From: Dryococelus australis | Lineage: Eukaryota > Arthropoda > Insecta > Phasmatodea > Phasmatidae | Length of the DNA: 64,000 bases | Reading direction: 5' to 3' | Assembly (NCBI GenBank): GCA_029891345.1 | Contig: CM057009.1 | Location: 305,971,166-306,035,165 of the forward strand | Shown here: one piece after another, positions 33,791 to 46,253 of the stretch | Numbering within the stretch: position 1 is the stretch's first letter | Layout: every line of letters begins with the position of its first letter | Made by a program: the position numbers and the translations under genes | Notes under the pieces: generated by a model | Told to the model about the DNA's origin: nothing | What the model saw: the letters and a program-made list of their open reading frames with translations, nothing else | Database searches by the model: none

Positions 33791-36700
33791 GAATGCCTAG
33801 TCGTTTAAACACAATTTTGGAGGCCCTAACTGGTATATTTGCTCCGGCTCTTTGTGTAGCGTTTAGTCACATGTAAAATTAAACATTGCCGTTTATACTA
33901 GTGACTAACATTAACACGTCGGACGAATGAAAATACGAAATGGTTAGAAAAATGAATGTGATAACACCGCGCCTTTTTTAACTGCAGTGTATTTCGGACG
34001 AAAATAAATCAAATTAATTTTGTACGCCACTAATTATTTTTTTGAGCTCGACAAGAAGCAGACTATTGTCGCGTCAATGTTTGAAGTTCACTCTCGAAAT
34101 GAGACATCACTCAGAAATAAGACTACGTATCTCAAATCGTTGCCAACTTTGCAAATGTGCTGAATCAACGGCCAAGCACAAGGCGTAAGCGTGATCACGG
34201 CTCTGGAAAATATTCTTTTGTGTAGCTGGCCGAGGCAAGGCGCGTGTTCAACAAAAGAGAGCGGGAGGAAGGGTAGAAAGCAGATGACGAGCGCGTGACG
34301 TATCTCGCCTTCTGCTCTTCGCATCACGCACATTGTCCCTCTGGAAGGGGAAACAATCAACGTCCACCTTACAGGCCCGCTGGGGAGACACCAGATGCCT
34401 CACACAAGGGTCGAATATTTTTCTCCGGAGGAAGGCAAGGGACAACATTTTAAGACTATTTCGCAGTTGACTTCAGCTGGATCAGATCTCTTCCCACAGG
34501 AAATGAAATTACATGATTTATGTCACTAAACATTCGACGAACAACCTAGCCTGAAACTTGATTTCAACACGTTATTTAACTTAACATCGTTTACAGTAAT
34601 GTGAATCTAGCGAGGTTATAAAGTAGCCATAAAGCAGTCAAATGAATGCCTTCATATTTTGAATGGAAATGTAGAGTGGACCCGCCAAATTTGAACTCGT
34701 ACCTTTCTTCCTAAAAAAAAAAAAAAAATCTTGCGACAGCCTTTCTCCTACTTGCCCCTTTGCCCTTAAAACAATTCTCCAGATAGCATGCATAGCATTT
34801 CTTCCAACTTATTCTAGAAAACACAGAGTAAGTCATAATACATTCTATAGAGACGTTTCGCAAAGCGCATAGGCACTAGCTTAACGGCTGGACAACATAT
34901 TTAAGTTTTCACTGTAATAGGATACTGAAAAATAGTATCAGGAAATTTAGTTATATAGAGTGAGGCACGAAACCAATGCCAAAAACCTACAGCATAAGCT
35001 ACTGACATGTTGCCACTGCACAGTGCAAGGAAGATGTCCACACAACCGTTAATACGATACAATTGCTCAAAGCGATCACTTTGACGATGCACGTGGATCT
35101 GCTGTTAATATCGCATGTAATTACCTTCATAACGTACCCAGGCTTATATTATACCTGTGCAGTAACAACTAAGACAGGTATATTACGTTAAGGATGAAGT
35201 GCCGACAGTCGATTTTGTCTTGGGGACGAATAAATGCGGCACGGAAACCCTGGCAAATGGACACAACTCGCGAAGCATGCCATCTTCTGCACCGCGGACA
35301 AGTATCGTTTGACATATTGTTTTCCTCGCCTGGACAGCGGGACATTTGTATCGAGAAGCAGCGATTCTGGACAAGCTCACAAAGAGGAAGAGATCGTTCT
35401 TGATGGAACTGTTATCAAGTTAGTGACTATCAAAGGAAACTAATGCAGATGCTCAAGATAGGCCTACGACGCAGCACGGATGCTCCCACACAATGCGCTA
35501 GTTGGGGTCTGCAATGAAGATCTTCGCCTGGCAATATCAGTGCGTTCAAATGCCCTGGCTCCTAGTTGGCACTCTTTACACCGGCTAAGCTAGGTTCTGT
35601 AAGAATCGTATCCCCAACTTCCACAACAATCACATCTGGCCGTCCATATTTGGTTGCCAAACAAAGACGAGTAAATTTTTCTCTCTCCACGCTGTTAAAA
35701 AAAAACCCGCATTTATACGGAGACGTGCTAGTAAACATTTTCCTAGAAGAATCCGTAAAACTAAGATGATTTTTTTTAAATAACGGACTTCCTGTACAGT
35801 CAACTTTACGCGAATTCAAGTAACCTGTCTATGAATTTACTCGTTTGTTTTATTGTACTTCCAGTTTAAAAAAAAGTAGCTCACAAAGAAAGTTTCAATG
35901 TTTGTTACACGGATGTCTCACAGTTTATGAAAAGCAACTTAAAGAAGTTAAAATATTCTGCTCTGGCGTTTTATTTGAACCCAGATCAGACGTTACTGAA
36001 CCAGTGACTTTTATTGCTGACGTAAGACCTTGTTGTGACCATGTACGGTACAAATATGTTGATTATAGATATGATACATAACTCTCTCAGTTTATAGAAA
36101 TGTTTGAGTGTTTTATGTTTTCTCAACTAGTATAACAGGGACCTTATGCTACGTTTTGATGTTCAAATGAATAGTTCTTAGTGACGTCTGGATATTCCAA
36201 CTGCCGCAGGAAATATACATTTTTGGAATTTCTGGATACAGTGGTGAAGGAAGCTTCGCTAGAAACGGCATTTTTCGTTCCAAAAATCCGAAGCTTTTGG
36301 AAACATGGAGACGTTCTGTATTTTGTATTTACAGACATCAACTCCGTGTTATCCTTAAACGCGGACTTCGTTTCCTTATATTGACTGTACATTTGCGTAA
36401 AAAATTCCACAATTATACAGAAATGTTTGACATTGCAGGTGTGAATTCTCGGAGATAGCCTCATATGCATGCGAGGGTTGTTAGCCAGATTAGCTGAAAC
36501 TCTGTGCCGCGATGTTTGTACAAAAATCAGTTAAACCTGATTGTCGGCGTCTTATAACATACAAGAAAAGAAACGTGGCTTATTAATTCACTCTAATTTC
36601 ATTCTGTAGCAACGTACTATTTTGACGCGCTCTCCCTAGACGACGGTTAATGGTAATTCGGGTGAACTGGCTGGCATGCCTGCTGAAACACACTTTTTTT

Positions 36701-37030
36701 GAACAGTTTTGTAAACAAGCGTTCCTTAAATGTTAGCTTCGTCAGTCACTGAGAAAAAAATATGGATCTGGTTGTAGGAACCATCTAGACTGCTGTCATG
36801 GGGACAGCCGTCTGGTTGGTTGTAGGTTCAATCAAAATATTGCTAACATAGATAATAATACTAACATACATGTCAGTTGTACTCCTGTCTGTGATTTTTA
36901 TTTACTACCAAACAAATGGTAACTAAAGCAGAGCCCTGTGTTCCGACAACGGAACAGATAGTAAATCCAACAGAACCACTTCAACAACATTTGTATCGTT
37001 CACAAAACTACTAGAATTTTAATAATCTAT
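33791..37030. other. No recognised feature
   Basis: A 3.2-kb stretch with a 14-A run near 34714 and a few GC-richer patches (34190-34400, 35200-35400). Open frames reach 108 codons (36144-36470, minus) but show no family signature, and no repeat partner was found. A rapidly evolving or very old repeat cannot be excluded. Confidence 0.35.
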
Positions 37031-37600
37031 GTACGGTAGAAAATAGAATCGCAGTCTACACTATAAATGGGAATCAATGAGGATTTTACTATTTCAATCA
37101 GTTAACAGTACCTTGCTGATTCAACAGCCGCTTCAGTGAATTAAACTAGGAATGTAATAATCCGACAGAATATTCCGTTGCTGCTACCCTCGAATCGGAT
37201 TACATAACTGTTCAGCACTTGCAACAGAGCCTTCTGTTTTGCTATCACAATTCTGATTGTTATGGGAACAATCTAATTATTGTTGAACTTGTTCTACTGG
37301 AGGTACTATCTGTTTTGCAGTAGGAACACAGTGCTCTGCTGTAGCAACCATATGTACAGTAGCAAATACAATCACAGTCTACGCTCTAAATCTGAATCAG
37401 GGAGGATTTCCCTATTTTAATCAGTTAACAGTACCAGACTGATTCTTCAAGTCACTTCAGGGAATCTAACTGATGAATCAGTGAAGAAATGCCAGATTCG
37501 CTTCATTTATTGATTCAGTGATATTTTCCACTGATTCACCAGTCATTTCTTCACTGTTTTTAAGTGGTTTTTTTAAACTGATGAATCAGTTAAACAGCGT
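37031..37600. repeat. Two diverged copies related to the CTGATTC MITE
   Basis: Both blocks begin with GCAGTCTACACT- or CACAGTCTACGCTC-like ends followed by TAAAT and GAATCA. Both then share the AATCAGTTAACAGTACC word (37031-37143 and 37366-37470). The second continues into CTGATTCACCAGTCATTTC and an inverted GATGAATCAGT, recalling the palindromic MITE at 21031-21242. Confidence 0.5.
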
Positions 37601-37841
37601 GTAAAATTGGCCGCCAAACAACGTTTAAAACTGGCCGTAACAACGCGTATCAAGTGAAATAACATCGAATGTAAAACCAATAAAAAATATGTACTTCGTC
37701 TTTCAAAAGACCATTTTACCAAATAATATGAACATTCAGCCTTTAATTGCGTTTTTACGTCCTTCATTTCGTTTTTATGTAATGATCACAGAGCTCTGGT
37801 TGAAAGTTTAAACTGCATATAATATGGTGAAGAGAGTGCAC

Positions 37842-37843
<2 letters not shown>

Positions 37844-37909
<66 letters not shown>

Positions 37910-37919
37910 ACACACACAC
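37844..37919. repeat. (TA)n plus (CA)n microsatellite
   Basis: About 31 TA units (37844-37906) followed by a short CA tract. Confidence 0.95.
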
Positions 37920-37979
37920 TACTATTCGTTTTAACAATCCTAACGGTGCCAATCTAAAAAAAAAGGAAAAGTAAAGGTA

Positions 37980-38377
37980 TACACTTTAAATCTTCAAGAT
38001 TTCGATAAAGAACTATAATACATATATACTTGGCTTGGTAGCGCAGATTGTAAGGTAATGGCGTAAAATTGAAAATTGAATTGGAAAGAGTGTGTGGGTT
38101 CAGCCCTGGTCACCTCCGAAAATTTTTTTAATTTACAGTAAATTGCGCAATATAAAAAGGAAACTATTGTAAACAAGTTTACTTCGCGTAATTCATTTGC
38201 TAATTTCCATAATTACAAAATTTATTTCGCCGCTGCAGTCGGCTGTCACTTATTCAATCAGTGAAATTTTTTCACCGAAACCATCAGTGATTTTCCACTG
38301 ATTCTGAGCGGAGCCATTCGAGTAGTTGAATTTCACCGCGAATTTGTGGTTTACCATTTATTCGGATTTAGAGTGTA
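37980..38377. mobile_element. TIR element with internal tRNA-like sequence
   Basis: Ends TACACTTTAAATC and GATTTAGAGTGTA are inverted. The right third holds CATCAGTGATTTTCCACTG and other CTGATTC-type words, linking it to the 21-kb MITE. At about 38030-38112 a tRNA-like segment is present: box-A-like TTGGTAGCGCAG and box-B-like GGGTTCAGCCC. Confidence 0.55.
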
Positions 38378-38399
38378 GATGGTTCTTACAACCATATTT

Positions 38400-39095
38400 A
38401 TTTTTCTCAGGCCGTGTGTCCGAATTGGCAGATTTTGTTGACAAACTGATCACGTGCCCCGATTTAGTATAGAAAAATTGTGACGTATTTGTAATTTCGT
38501 ATTTTGTATCTAGCGTATGTTAGAAAAATTACAAAATTACAAAATCAGCGCCATATTTGTTCTTACTTTTAAAATACATGCTCGAATGCGTAATTAAAAT
38601 GACTGTTAACACAAATAATTGTACATAAAATACACTAGGTATGTTTTAAAAGCAATTAAGTGTTTTTATTTACACACACACACACATATATATTATATAT
38701 ATATGTATATAACCGCAAAAATTATTCTCAGTCGTTATTGAATAATTTATTATTTTCTTATTTATTGACGTATTCGTACTAGTATTTCAGTGATGATTGA
38801 AGAAATATTACGTCTGTTTGAAGCATTAAATTTAGCTGAAAATATTTTGCACTATTAATCTAATAATGTGTTGCCAGGAGTGCTAAACGAGTGACTGTCA
38901 AGAACGTCCATATTGATACAATTCGGACACGTCCTCAGTGTACCATGGTACGTTGAGGGCTAAATGTAGCACCATCATACATTATCATGATCATGCAACG
39001 TTTCCAGACTTGGCAAGGAATTTTTTTTAAGGCCCGGCAGTAAATGCGTCCAGCCACGTGGCATGAAGAGTTGGGACGCCATAACTGTAAGAAAG
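38400..39095. other. No recognised gene
   Basis: AT-rich, with a small CA/TA microsatellite near 38674-38706. Nothing else recognisable. Confidence 0.35.
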
Positions 39096-39099
39096 AAAT

Positions 39100-39310
39100 T
39101 TGCTCCAGCCAACAGCGAAGTGGAGCAGTAGTTAACATACTGGACGCGCAATGAAAAATCCCCTTGCTCGACTCACAGGCCGGCCATACTGATTTTGATT
39201 TTTCAGCGGGTTTTCCGAAATCACTCCAAGATAACGCCGGGCTGGTTCCTATTAGGCCACGACCGTCTCCTTCTCGTCTTCTGATTGGCCGAGTCACTGC
39301 TTCGTTTCGG
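39100..39310 (+). mobile_element. tRNA-derived SINE (GGCCGGCC body type)
   Basis: The tRNA-like head GTGGAGCAGTAGTTAACATA, CTGGACGCGC with a box-B-like CTCGACTC is followed by CAGGCCGGCCATACTGATTT and by AAATCACTCCAAG, GCCGGGCTGGTTCCT and GGCCGAGTCACTG. This body order matches a tRNA-derived SINE type that I know as common in insects such as orthopteroids. A more diverged copy is at 56260-56430. Confidence 0.65.
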
Positions 39311-39630
39311 CTCTCACGACCTCGATGTTAAGATGCGGAAACCTCTCCACTCCGCTGAATCTGTACATAATGACCCTGCTGTCAAAATACTACATAATGC
39401 CATCATTTTTTTTGTGTAGTGTAAAGTCGGTAAGGTAAGTAGTTTTAACAAGATTTTGCTACTCCGACAAAGTGGTTTCGTCATCTAGAATGAGTGTTTT
39501 TAAGAGTAACAGAACCACATTTTTAGTATTTTTATCCATTAAAATATTTTGAGAACCAGTGAATTCTTGTTTAATTATATATATACGTATATATGTATAT
39601 ATAAAGGCTTAAACAAACCTCTCTCAATGG

Positions 39631-39745
39631 CTACACTCAAAACTGACGTAAATTCCTTAAATTTGACCTGCGTGGAATCGAATCCAGGAACACACGATTG
39701 TGTGCCACTTGGCCGAGAGCATTATAAAAAAATACTTTATGGGGG
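39631..39745. repeat. Partial TACACTC-end element with tRNA-like segment
   Basis: CTACACTCAAAACTG resembles the ends of the CTGATTC MITE family. On the minus strand, 39661-39730 has a tRNA-like box A (CTCGGCCAAGTGG) and box B (TGGATTCGATTCCA). The opposite end was not found. Confidence 0.4.
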
Positions 39746-39755
39746 TGACTACGTA

Positions 39756-39769
39756 CCCCCCCCCCCCCC
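39756..39769. repeat. 14-C homopolymer
   Basis: One of at least nine G or C runs of 11-19 bases in this AT-rich window. Confidence 0.95.
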
Positions 39770-40189
39770 ACTCTTCTAGTATTTTCTCTACCTACTAATC
39801 AAGAGCATGGTTGTTGCCTATCTGTCCCCTGTAGCATTTCGAATTAATGCTTGCAACAATATTTGGAATTCTTTCCTGTCGGAAGGGTTTTTGCGGCGTC
39901 TATGCCTGTTTTTCCCTCTCTCTCTTCTTAGTTATAGTTTAGGTGTAAGTATATTTAGGCAGGTTTTCATTGCCAAAACGAGACGAAGGCAACCCAATCC
40001 CTTGCTGCCGCGATGCATGCCTCCTTGCAGTATTTCCTTCCCTTGTAGGAGTACGGGGCCCAGATAACCCGCGAGACTCACTTAGCTCGCGTCCCTACCG
40101 CGGGCTCACACCTAACACTTAATTTTATTGTAGGTTAGAAGAAATAAAAACTGTGACTACGGTGCATATAAGAATCAGTAATATAGTTC

Positions 40190-40610
40190 AATGCTGTTCA
40201 CTATAAGGTGAGCACTTTAGAAATGAACCTTAGAAAAAAGTCACGACCCCTGCATGCATATATTTGAATGGGCGCACTGAGTGATATTCGCCCAGTAAAG
40301 TTGGTAACGATGGATGGAAAGTAGTTCCATATCTTAACGTCGAATAAAAAGTGTTAGGTAACCATTTGTGATAACTTAAAATTATTTCTTTCGCTTTCTG
40401 CTCATTGAAGTGTAAAATTGGGCAAATTTGTAAAGTATTTACTTTATTAATAATTTAACCGTTTCATTTGACCAACAGATGAATAGCCTAATGTGGTGAG
40501 GCCCATAGCAATGTTAAATTTACATAAGGCGGAGGAATACACAACGTGTATACAAGTATATGTTAAGCAGAGCTTTAAGAAGAGCTCATTTTACCGTGAC
40601 CAGCCTATAA
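40190..40610 (+). mobile_element. TIR element family C, copy without G run
   Basis: Closest full-length relative of 3676-4115. It begins ATGCTGTTCACTATAAGGTG and ends CATTTTACCGTGACCAGCC. Where the other copy has 13 G, this copy has CAGAGCTTTAAG. Confidence 0.7.
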
Positions 40611-40924
40611 GCGAAACGCGAAGTTTATGAATGTAGTTCCGAGGACGATGTAATAAAACATTTCCTGTGAAATCGCTGTTTGCGTGTGTGCGCGTGTCTC
40701 AGTAAATTTACTGGGAATGCGACTTTTTGCCAGAAAAGGCCAGAAACAATCATTCAACGTCGTATTGGTTTTACACTTATCATATAGAGTGTAGTCAGAG
40801 AGAAAAAAATTGCGAAATTATCAAAAAGCAAATACATTTTTACACCTTGCCTTCGCAGTTTCGTTCAGAGGTAGCAGGAACGACGTCTGCTGTTAAACTT
40901 ACGGACCTCCATCGCGTGTTATGA

Positions 40925-41060
40925 AGTCCCACTGTCACGGAAACGCTGCGAGCCAGTTCGGTGTCTTTCGCGTAGGGGCGATGTTGTGCCAGGCGTGCGT
41001 GTAGAGTGTCGCCCGTATCGCTCGCTCACTTGTGATCCTCGAACGCGCAAAACAGCTTCA
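40925..41060 (-). repeat. GC-rich repeat shared with the TTAA element interior
   Basis: The reverse complement matches 27131-27240: AGCGAGCGATACGGGCGACA, ACACGCACGC, CATCGCCCCTACGCG, and GTTTCCGTGAC. No TTAA ends were found here, so it may be a truncated relative. Confidence 0.55.
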
Positions 41061-42712
41061 GGCACAAAGGAGCCATAATAAGCCGCTTTCGGCTAGCAAA
41101 CAATAGCGTGAGTTCGGAAAAAAACGGTTTGAAGCAGTGGAATTCACTGCGCTTTAAAGGAAATCGCCATTCAGCCAGTGAAGTTCATCCACGCGGAAAT
41201 ATAGAGAGGTAAACTATTGTCGATCTGATATTTCCCGCATAGCTACTGCGCTGCGCAATATCAAATATTCGTGACCCCGAATCCTTCAACGTCATTCACG
41301 AGTCCCAGATGGAGCAGTATTAACGCACCTCAATTTCACGCTGAAACGCTGAATATGCGAGAGCACGTTTCTGCCAGACGAATGTGTAATGAATGTTTAT
41401 CTTAATTATTCTAGGTGTTGGGAAACTGTTCACCTGTAATGAATCATATGTTTAAATTTTCTCGATATGCGTGCTTTAATTGCGTGGTATTTCAGCGGCA
41501 TGGTTCGTGTTGCCTACCGAGCTAGCAAATTTACATCGGCAAACTTCGCACACAGTTATGTCTATCTGTATCTTCTCGCGTAGTCGTCGCCTTTGGAACA
41601 GCCGTAGACGGTTGGTTCTCATCGTATAAATTATAACGATATCCACCTCCGCGCACAGTTTCATCGCGATTCGCTGCGCATTAATTCGGCACGGAACGAG
41701 AGCTGTGCAAATAGAACAGAGGGGTGTGCGGGAAAAAGAAAACATTTCGTGAGAGCCACTTGAAGGAGGAGCGGTCAACGCTCGGGCGACCGCCGCGAAC
41801 ATCCGCCGGAACTTCCGCTGTAAAAAAATAACGGGCAAATTACCTGACAAGTGTAAGGTGATATTCGCAAACTTGTGGGGGAAACCGTAGTTTTCCTTAC
41901 GGGTTATGTATAATTACCGCAGTCTGGATTAAAATTCACGTACATGGTAGTTGAAAAAACCGAAGCATGGCAGGGAAATTTGCCTTACAACGCTTGCATC
42001 TCTTCAGCACTGTCCCACCAGCTAAGTGGGAGGACGGGCGGAAGAAACAATCCTTTAATACGATAATATTCACTAATGTTGTCATGCTGTCGTGGGGGGA
42101 GAAATGGATAGCGCATCGGCCTACCGTGATAAAGGACAATGGTTCGCCCCCCCCCCCGCCCGGGCAAGTGTCGAGGAGTTTAGTGATGATTTTTCGGTTA
42201 CTATTCGTTGTAGGATGCAGGTAATAAAAAATTATCTGTTCTAACACTCCAAGGTATTTTAAATTACATTTTGTTATACAATATAGTTAATTTTCCCGTA
42301 CTTGTATGGTATCCCCCCCCCACCCACATTGTCAAGTACTTTTCCCGTACGATTAGGGGAATAGTACTTTACGTGTTATGTAAATTTAATTTACATTTAA
42401 GAGGTAATTTTACCTTACATGTAGAGGTAATTAGCTTCCCTTACATGTAAGGGAATTTTAGCTCGAAAAAATCTTTACAGTGTCCTTTGGTCTTCTGCCC
42501 CGCCTGTTCCCATGGTAAACGCGCCTCACTCGCGTTCCCAAAGTCGAGGCCACTTTGAAAATACACGACTGCTTTTAACGTCACGGGCTCAAAGCTAGCT
42601 CTCGCCCGCCGTACGCTCCAGTCGCTGGTGTGTGAATATTTTACATTTTTAGAAGAGAAACGATTTCGAAATGGGACTACGGGGAATTAGCCGTCCACCT
42701 ATACGTGAAGTA
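41061..42712. other. No recognised gene; G/C runs
   Basis: GC-richer than average at 41500-41830, where a 124-codon minus-strand frame (41476-41850) is open without any recognisable domain. C runs lie at 42147-42157 and 42313-42320. The stretch from 42400 to 42460 repeats TTACATGTAAG-like words, a small palindromic patch. Confidence 0.35.
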
Positions 42713-42852
42713 GAGTGAGTGAGTGAGTGAGTGAAGAGATTTGGGCGGCTCTTAAAAACGAAGTCTGAGGGTCGTTGAGGGTGAATGAGGTGAGTATTAA
42801 GCAGCACCGGAATGAAAGAGCGGGAGAAACGGGAGGCCCCGAGAAAATAGTT
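42713..42852 (-). mobile_element. Truncated SINE with GTGA/CACT tail
   Basis: Tail and body of the 29201-29450 SINE type: a (GTGA)n tract, GAAGAGATTTGGGCGG, CTCTTAA, AGCAGCACCGG and CCCCGAGAAAA. The tRNA head is missing. Confidence 0.65.
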
Positions 42853-42898
42853 TACCGCTCGTTACATATTTTTACCTACTTTTATTCTATATTACTTG

Positions 42899-43141
42899 AT
42901 TGAGTTGAGTTTAGTTGAGAGATTTGGGGGGCTCTTAACATCAGAGGTCTCGAGAGCCGATGTGCGTGAAATGAGGTGAGAATGAAGCAGCGTCTGAATG
43001 ATAGGGCGGAAGAAACTGTCGACCCCGAGAAAACCCGCCGACCAGCGGCATCGTACGGCACGATTCCCACTTGCGAAAACGGGGGAGTGACCCGGCCGGG
43101 GATTGAACCCGGTTCGCCTTGGTGGGAGGCGAGCAGGCTTC
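42899..43141 (-). mobile_element. tRNA-headed SINE, head partly truncated
   Basis: Matches the 29201-29450 SINE over its body (GACCCCGAGAAAACCCGC, GACCCGGCCGGGGATTGAAC) and through box B into CTTGGTGGGAGGCGAGCAGG. It then stops before box A. It lies 46 bp from the preceding fragment in the same orientation. Confidence 0.75.
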
Positions 43142-43430
43142 CAACGTATTTCGTAATAATAAACCTCATTTTCGATCCTCCGTCCATAGCGCGTATTGTT
43201 CGAAAGCAGGCACGATCTCTCAACGATTTATAAGTAGCCTACTTGTAGTGCTAAATTATTCTTCGCAGTGTTTATGTAGATAGTAAAATATTGAGAAAAT
43301 TTGGGGTTTCAGCCTGTAAAAACTGCCGCTGACGGGGAAACCAGTGAAGTGTAATGGGACGCACTGCCCGAGTCAGATGAATCTCCTCTCAGATGAATTT
43401 AACAATCGTACTATTTAAAACTGCGATTGA

Positions 43431-44437
43431 GGCGGATTTACAATAGCCCGTCGAGTCCGTCTGTCATCCGTCTCCCAGCCGAGCGATTTACAACCATAGT
43501 CTAAAGATGATTTAAACCGATCTCGTTGGCTGCGCACAGCCAATCTCCGTGGCCCAACATTGAACTGCTTTTCTGCCAACATGGCTAGTGAAAACGGCAT
43601 GGTTTGGATTTTAGGTTATAAAACCCATTTGTAAACAAGTGCTAAAAGATGTTTGTATACTCCCTCTAATAAATTTGTAATTCAGTTTGACTACATTTGA
43701 ATTGGTAAAATTATTTAGATAATACAATAGTGCTTGTCGTTAAAAAAATTAAGATATAAACAAATACGTTCATCACAGTTGACCACGTGACTCAGACAGT
43801 TGTGTATGATTGGTGTAGGTCAATATTGGGTACATGCGCAGAAGACGAATAAGCGGTTTACCTCATCTTAAGTCTATTTCTACAACCGAACGTCATACGT
43901 CCGTCGTGAGTTCATTGCTGCAAACTAATAAAAACATAACTGCTTACAAACAGAAAAATATTCTCCATAACATGTGAAAATTTTTGGCGGTATTGTGTTT
44001 TAAATACACAAAATGTACATACACGTACATTATAGAAATTAATCGATGTCAAAAATGATAAAAACCGTATAAGGCGTAATTGTTTTACTGTTATTATTAC
44101 ACAAAAGGAGCTCGTGTTTACAAACGTAATTATCAATAAGTCTTCAGGAAAAATTTAACGTACTTGTATTTTACGGTTACATAAACAAACATATAAAAAC
44201 AACAAACAGCCAAAATAAATCACTGTACATACTGCACAGCCGTGTAAAGAACTTGGGATGAATGAGTATCAAAACGTGCAAATTTGGAAGGCTGTAATTT
44301 CATCCGTTCGTCCGTCAAAAGTTAAGGTTGCCAAGGTTATGACGGACGGACGGATAGATTTAATGGCCACCTCTGATTGGCTGTTGGTCACGTGATCGAC
44401 GGACGGACAGACGCGACGGGTCGTTGTAAATCCTGCG
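43431..44437. mobile_element. TIR element with GTCCGTC-rich ends
   Basis: The left end GCGGATTTACAATAGCCCGT with CGAGTCCGTCTGTC is inverted at the right as GACGCGACGGGTCGTTGTAA, ATCCTGC. Further inside, ATCCGTTCGTCCGTCA (44302-44317) pairs with TGACGGACGGACGGAT (44340-44355). CCACGTGACT (43783) pairs with GGTCACGTGATC (44388). No coding frame. Superfamily not assigned. Confidence 0.55.
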
Positions 44438-44689
44438 TTACAGTGATTGGAGTAATGCAGTTAGTTCGCGTCATAATGGAGCCCTATTGAGAGGACTTGC
44501 GAAGTTTCTTCCCGTAGCCCATACGCAACGCGGAAATGGGCATTACTCTGCATCTACCGAGTCGTGTCCATGTGTTCCTCCAGTGAATGTAAATTTGTCA
44601 CCAAAACAATATAATGCTTTTTTACCAGTACTCAAAGAGAAACTGATATCAGTTCATATAAATATTGTTTAGCTGCGAATTCAAATTTT

Positions 44690-45245
44690 TTTGTGTCTCC
44701 ATTGCCTGCAATGACTACGAAAAGAGTAACCAAAAAGAGAAGAACAAATTATATGGGTGAGGTACACAAATGCAATAAAAATGCGATAATAGACACACAC
44801 ATGGAACAACAGACAACAATCCAGTTAGACAAACACCGAAACAGAAACAACAGAAGAAATTACAATTATGATAACATAAAAACAGCAAAAAAAAAAAAAA
44901 AAAAAACAAGTGAAACAGACAGTGCAGTAATTCATAATAAATAGACATATAAAAGGATCAACAAAATATAACGATCCAGTCTGATGATGAAAAAAACAGA
45001 TTTTAACAAAGACAGCATAAATTTGGCTAGACATCAGTCCATCTTACATGCGAAACACAAAACAGCAAAAAAAAAAAAAGTTACCAAATTAAATGGATCC
45101 AAAATATGATGATCCAGTCAGACAACGGGCAACACAAAATACCATGGACAGCACAAGATTGAAACCTAACTGGCTAAATAAATAGTAACAAGTTAAAAAA
45201 AGTCACAACGTTTCGGTAGCTGCGATCTGTTCCCGTCTTCAGGTG
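44690..45245 (-). repeat. Possible retroelement 3' remnant
   Basis: The minus strand starts CCTGAAGACGGGAACAGATC (PEDGNRSQLPKR, then CDFF and stop). This resembles the C-terminal tail of some insect non-LTR or Penelope-like proteins. It is followed by T-rich DNA with two ACTGGATC-containing units and A runs at 44888-44905 and 45066-45078. No reverse transcriptase was seen, so this is tentative. Confidence 0.3.
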
Positions 45246-46253
45246 ATAAACAATGGAAGCTTTATTGTATTTTATTCAGTATTCATATATTTCAGTGAAT
45301 GTCCGATGAGCTTAGATAATCTTAACATATTAGTTTATTGTTTTGGTTTCAAAATAAAGCTAAACTCTAAAAAACTTTCAGTGATAAGATCTCATTTAAT
45401 TATTTACAGGGAATGTGCAAAAAAATTTCAGTCCCCCAAAAATAATAAAGAATATATACTTTTTTTTTCTTCTAATTATTGGTGTGCCCTCCTGCTTATC
45501 ACTCCGGGGATTATTTAAACAATATTATTTACTTCATCATAACAGAAAATAGACACACGGTTGGACAACCGAGTCCAGGAGTTGGAGTTCGTGATAAGTT
45601 GTTGTGGAATTTGAAGCAGGTTTTCTTGGAGTCATCCTTTTGACTTCAAGCACGCCCTGGCTTCCGCAGAGTAACCGTTGCACAACATATAAACTTCTTA
45701 ATAACATTTTCTTATATTTAGTTTACAAATATTGCACCATAGTTGATGCATTGTTTGATGATATACCATGTTACGATGATACCACAAATGTTTCGTATAT
45801 TCACAGTGCAGAAAAACACTTAGCACGTAAATTAATTCATATAATCACACAGTATAGCTTCCTTAAATTAAGAAACCAAACGATCTGCCAAAGAATTAAA
45901 ATACCTACTTCCCTACCCTTGTCAACATACATTTCTCGCCACAAGAGAAAACCACTGTTTTCTTGGAAATAGTAACATATGAAGATTTTACACATCGATT
46001 ACCTGCATGTGAATTTGTCGCACATTTTAATGATTTTTTTTTTAACTTTACAGAATGAAAATTTTATTTTTAAGAACAGGTTCTTTAGTAATAATCGTAC
46101 TAATTCGACAGCGAAATGTTAGAAATAATTAAATATGTTTTTATCATCTCCTCACTATTTAAACAGTCAAGGTGTAAAGAAAAATATTATTTTATAATTT
46201 AAAATATTACAGTTTATTAAATAAGTGGAAAATCCACTCATTGTAATTAAGAG
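45246..46253. other. No recognised gene
   Basis: AT-rich. A 122-codon plus-strand frame (45604-45972) has a plausible protein composition, but I recognise no family and see no upstream coding exon. Confidence 0.35.

Noticed and set aside
37764-37952. Open frame of alternating Ile-Tyr residues
   Set aside because: It is only the translation of the (TA)n microsatellite at 37844-37906. The same applies to 54879-55125.
41476-41850. 124-codon minus-strand frame as a gene
   Set aside because: No family signature, no repeat partner, and the local GC rise accounts for its openness.
44693-44944. Lys/Asn-rich open frame
   Set aside because: It arises from A-rich low-complexity sequence ending in an 18-A run.
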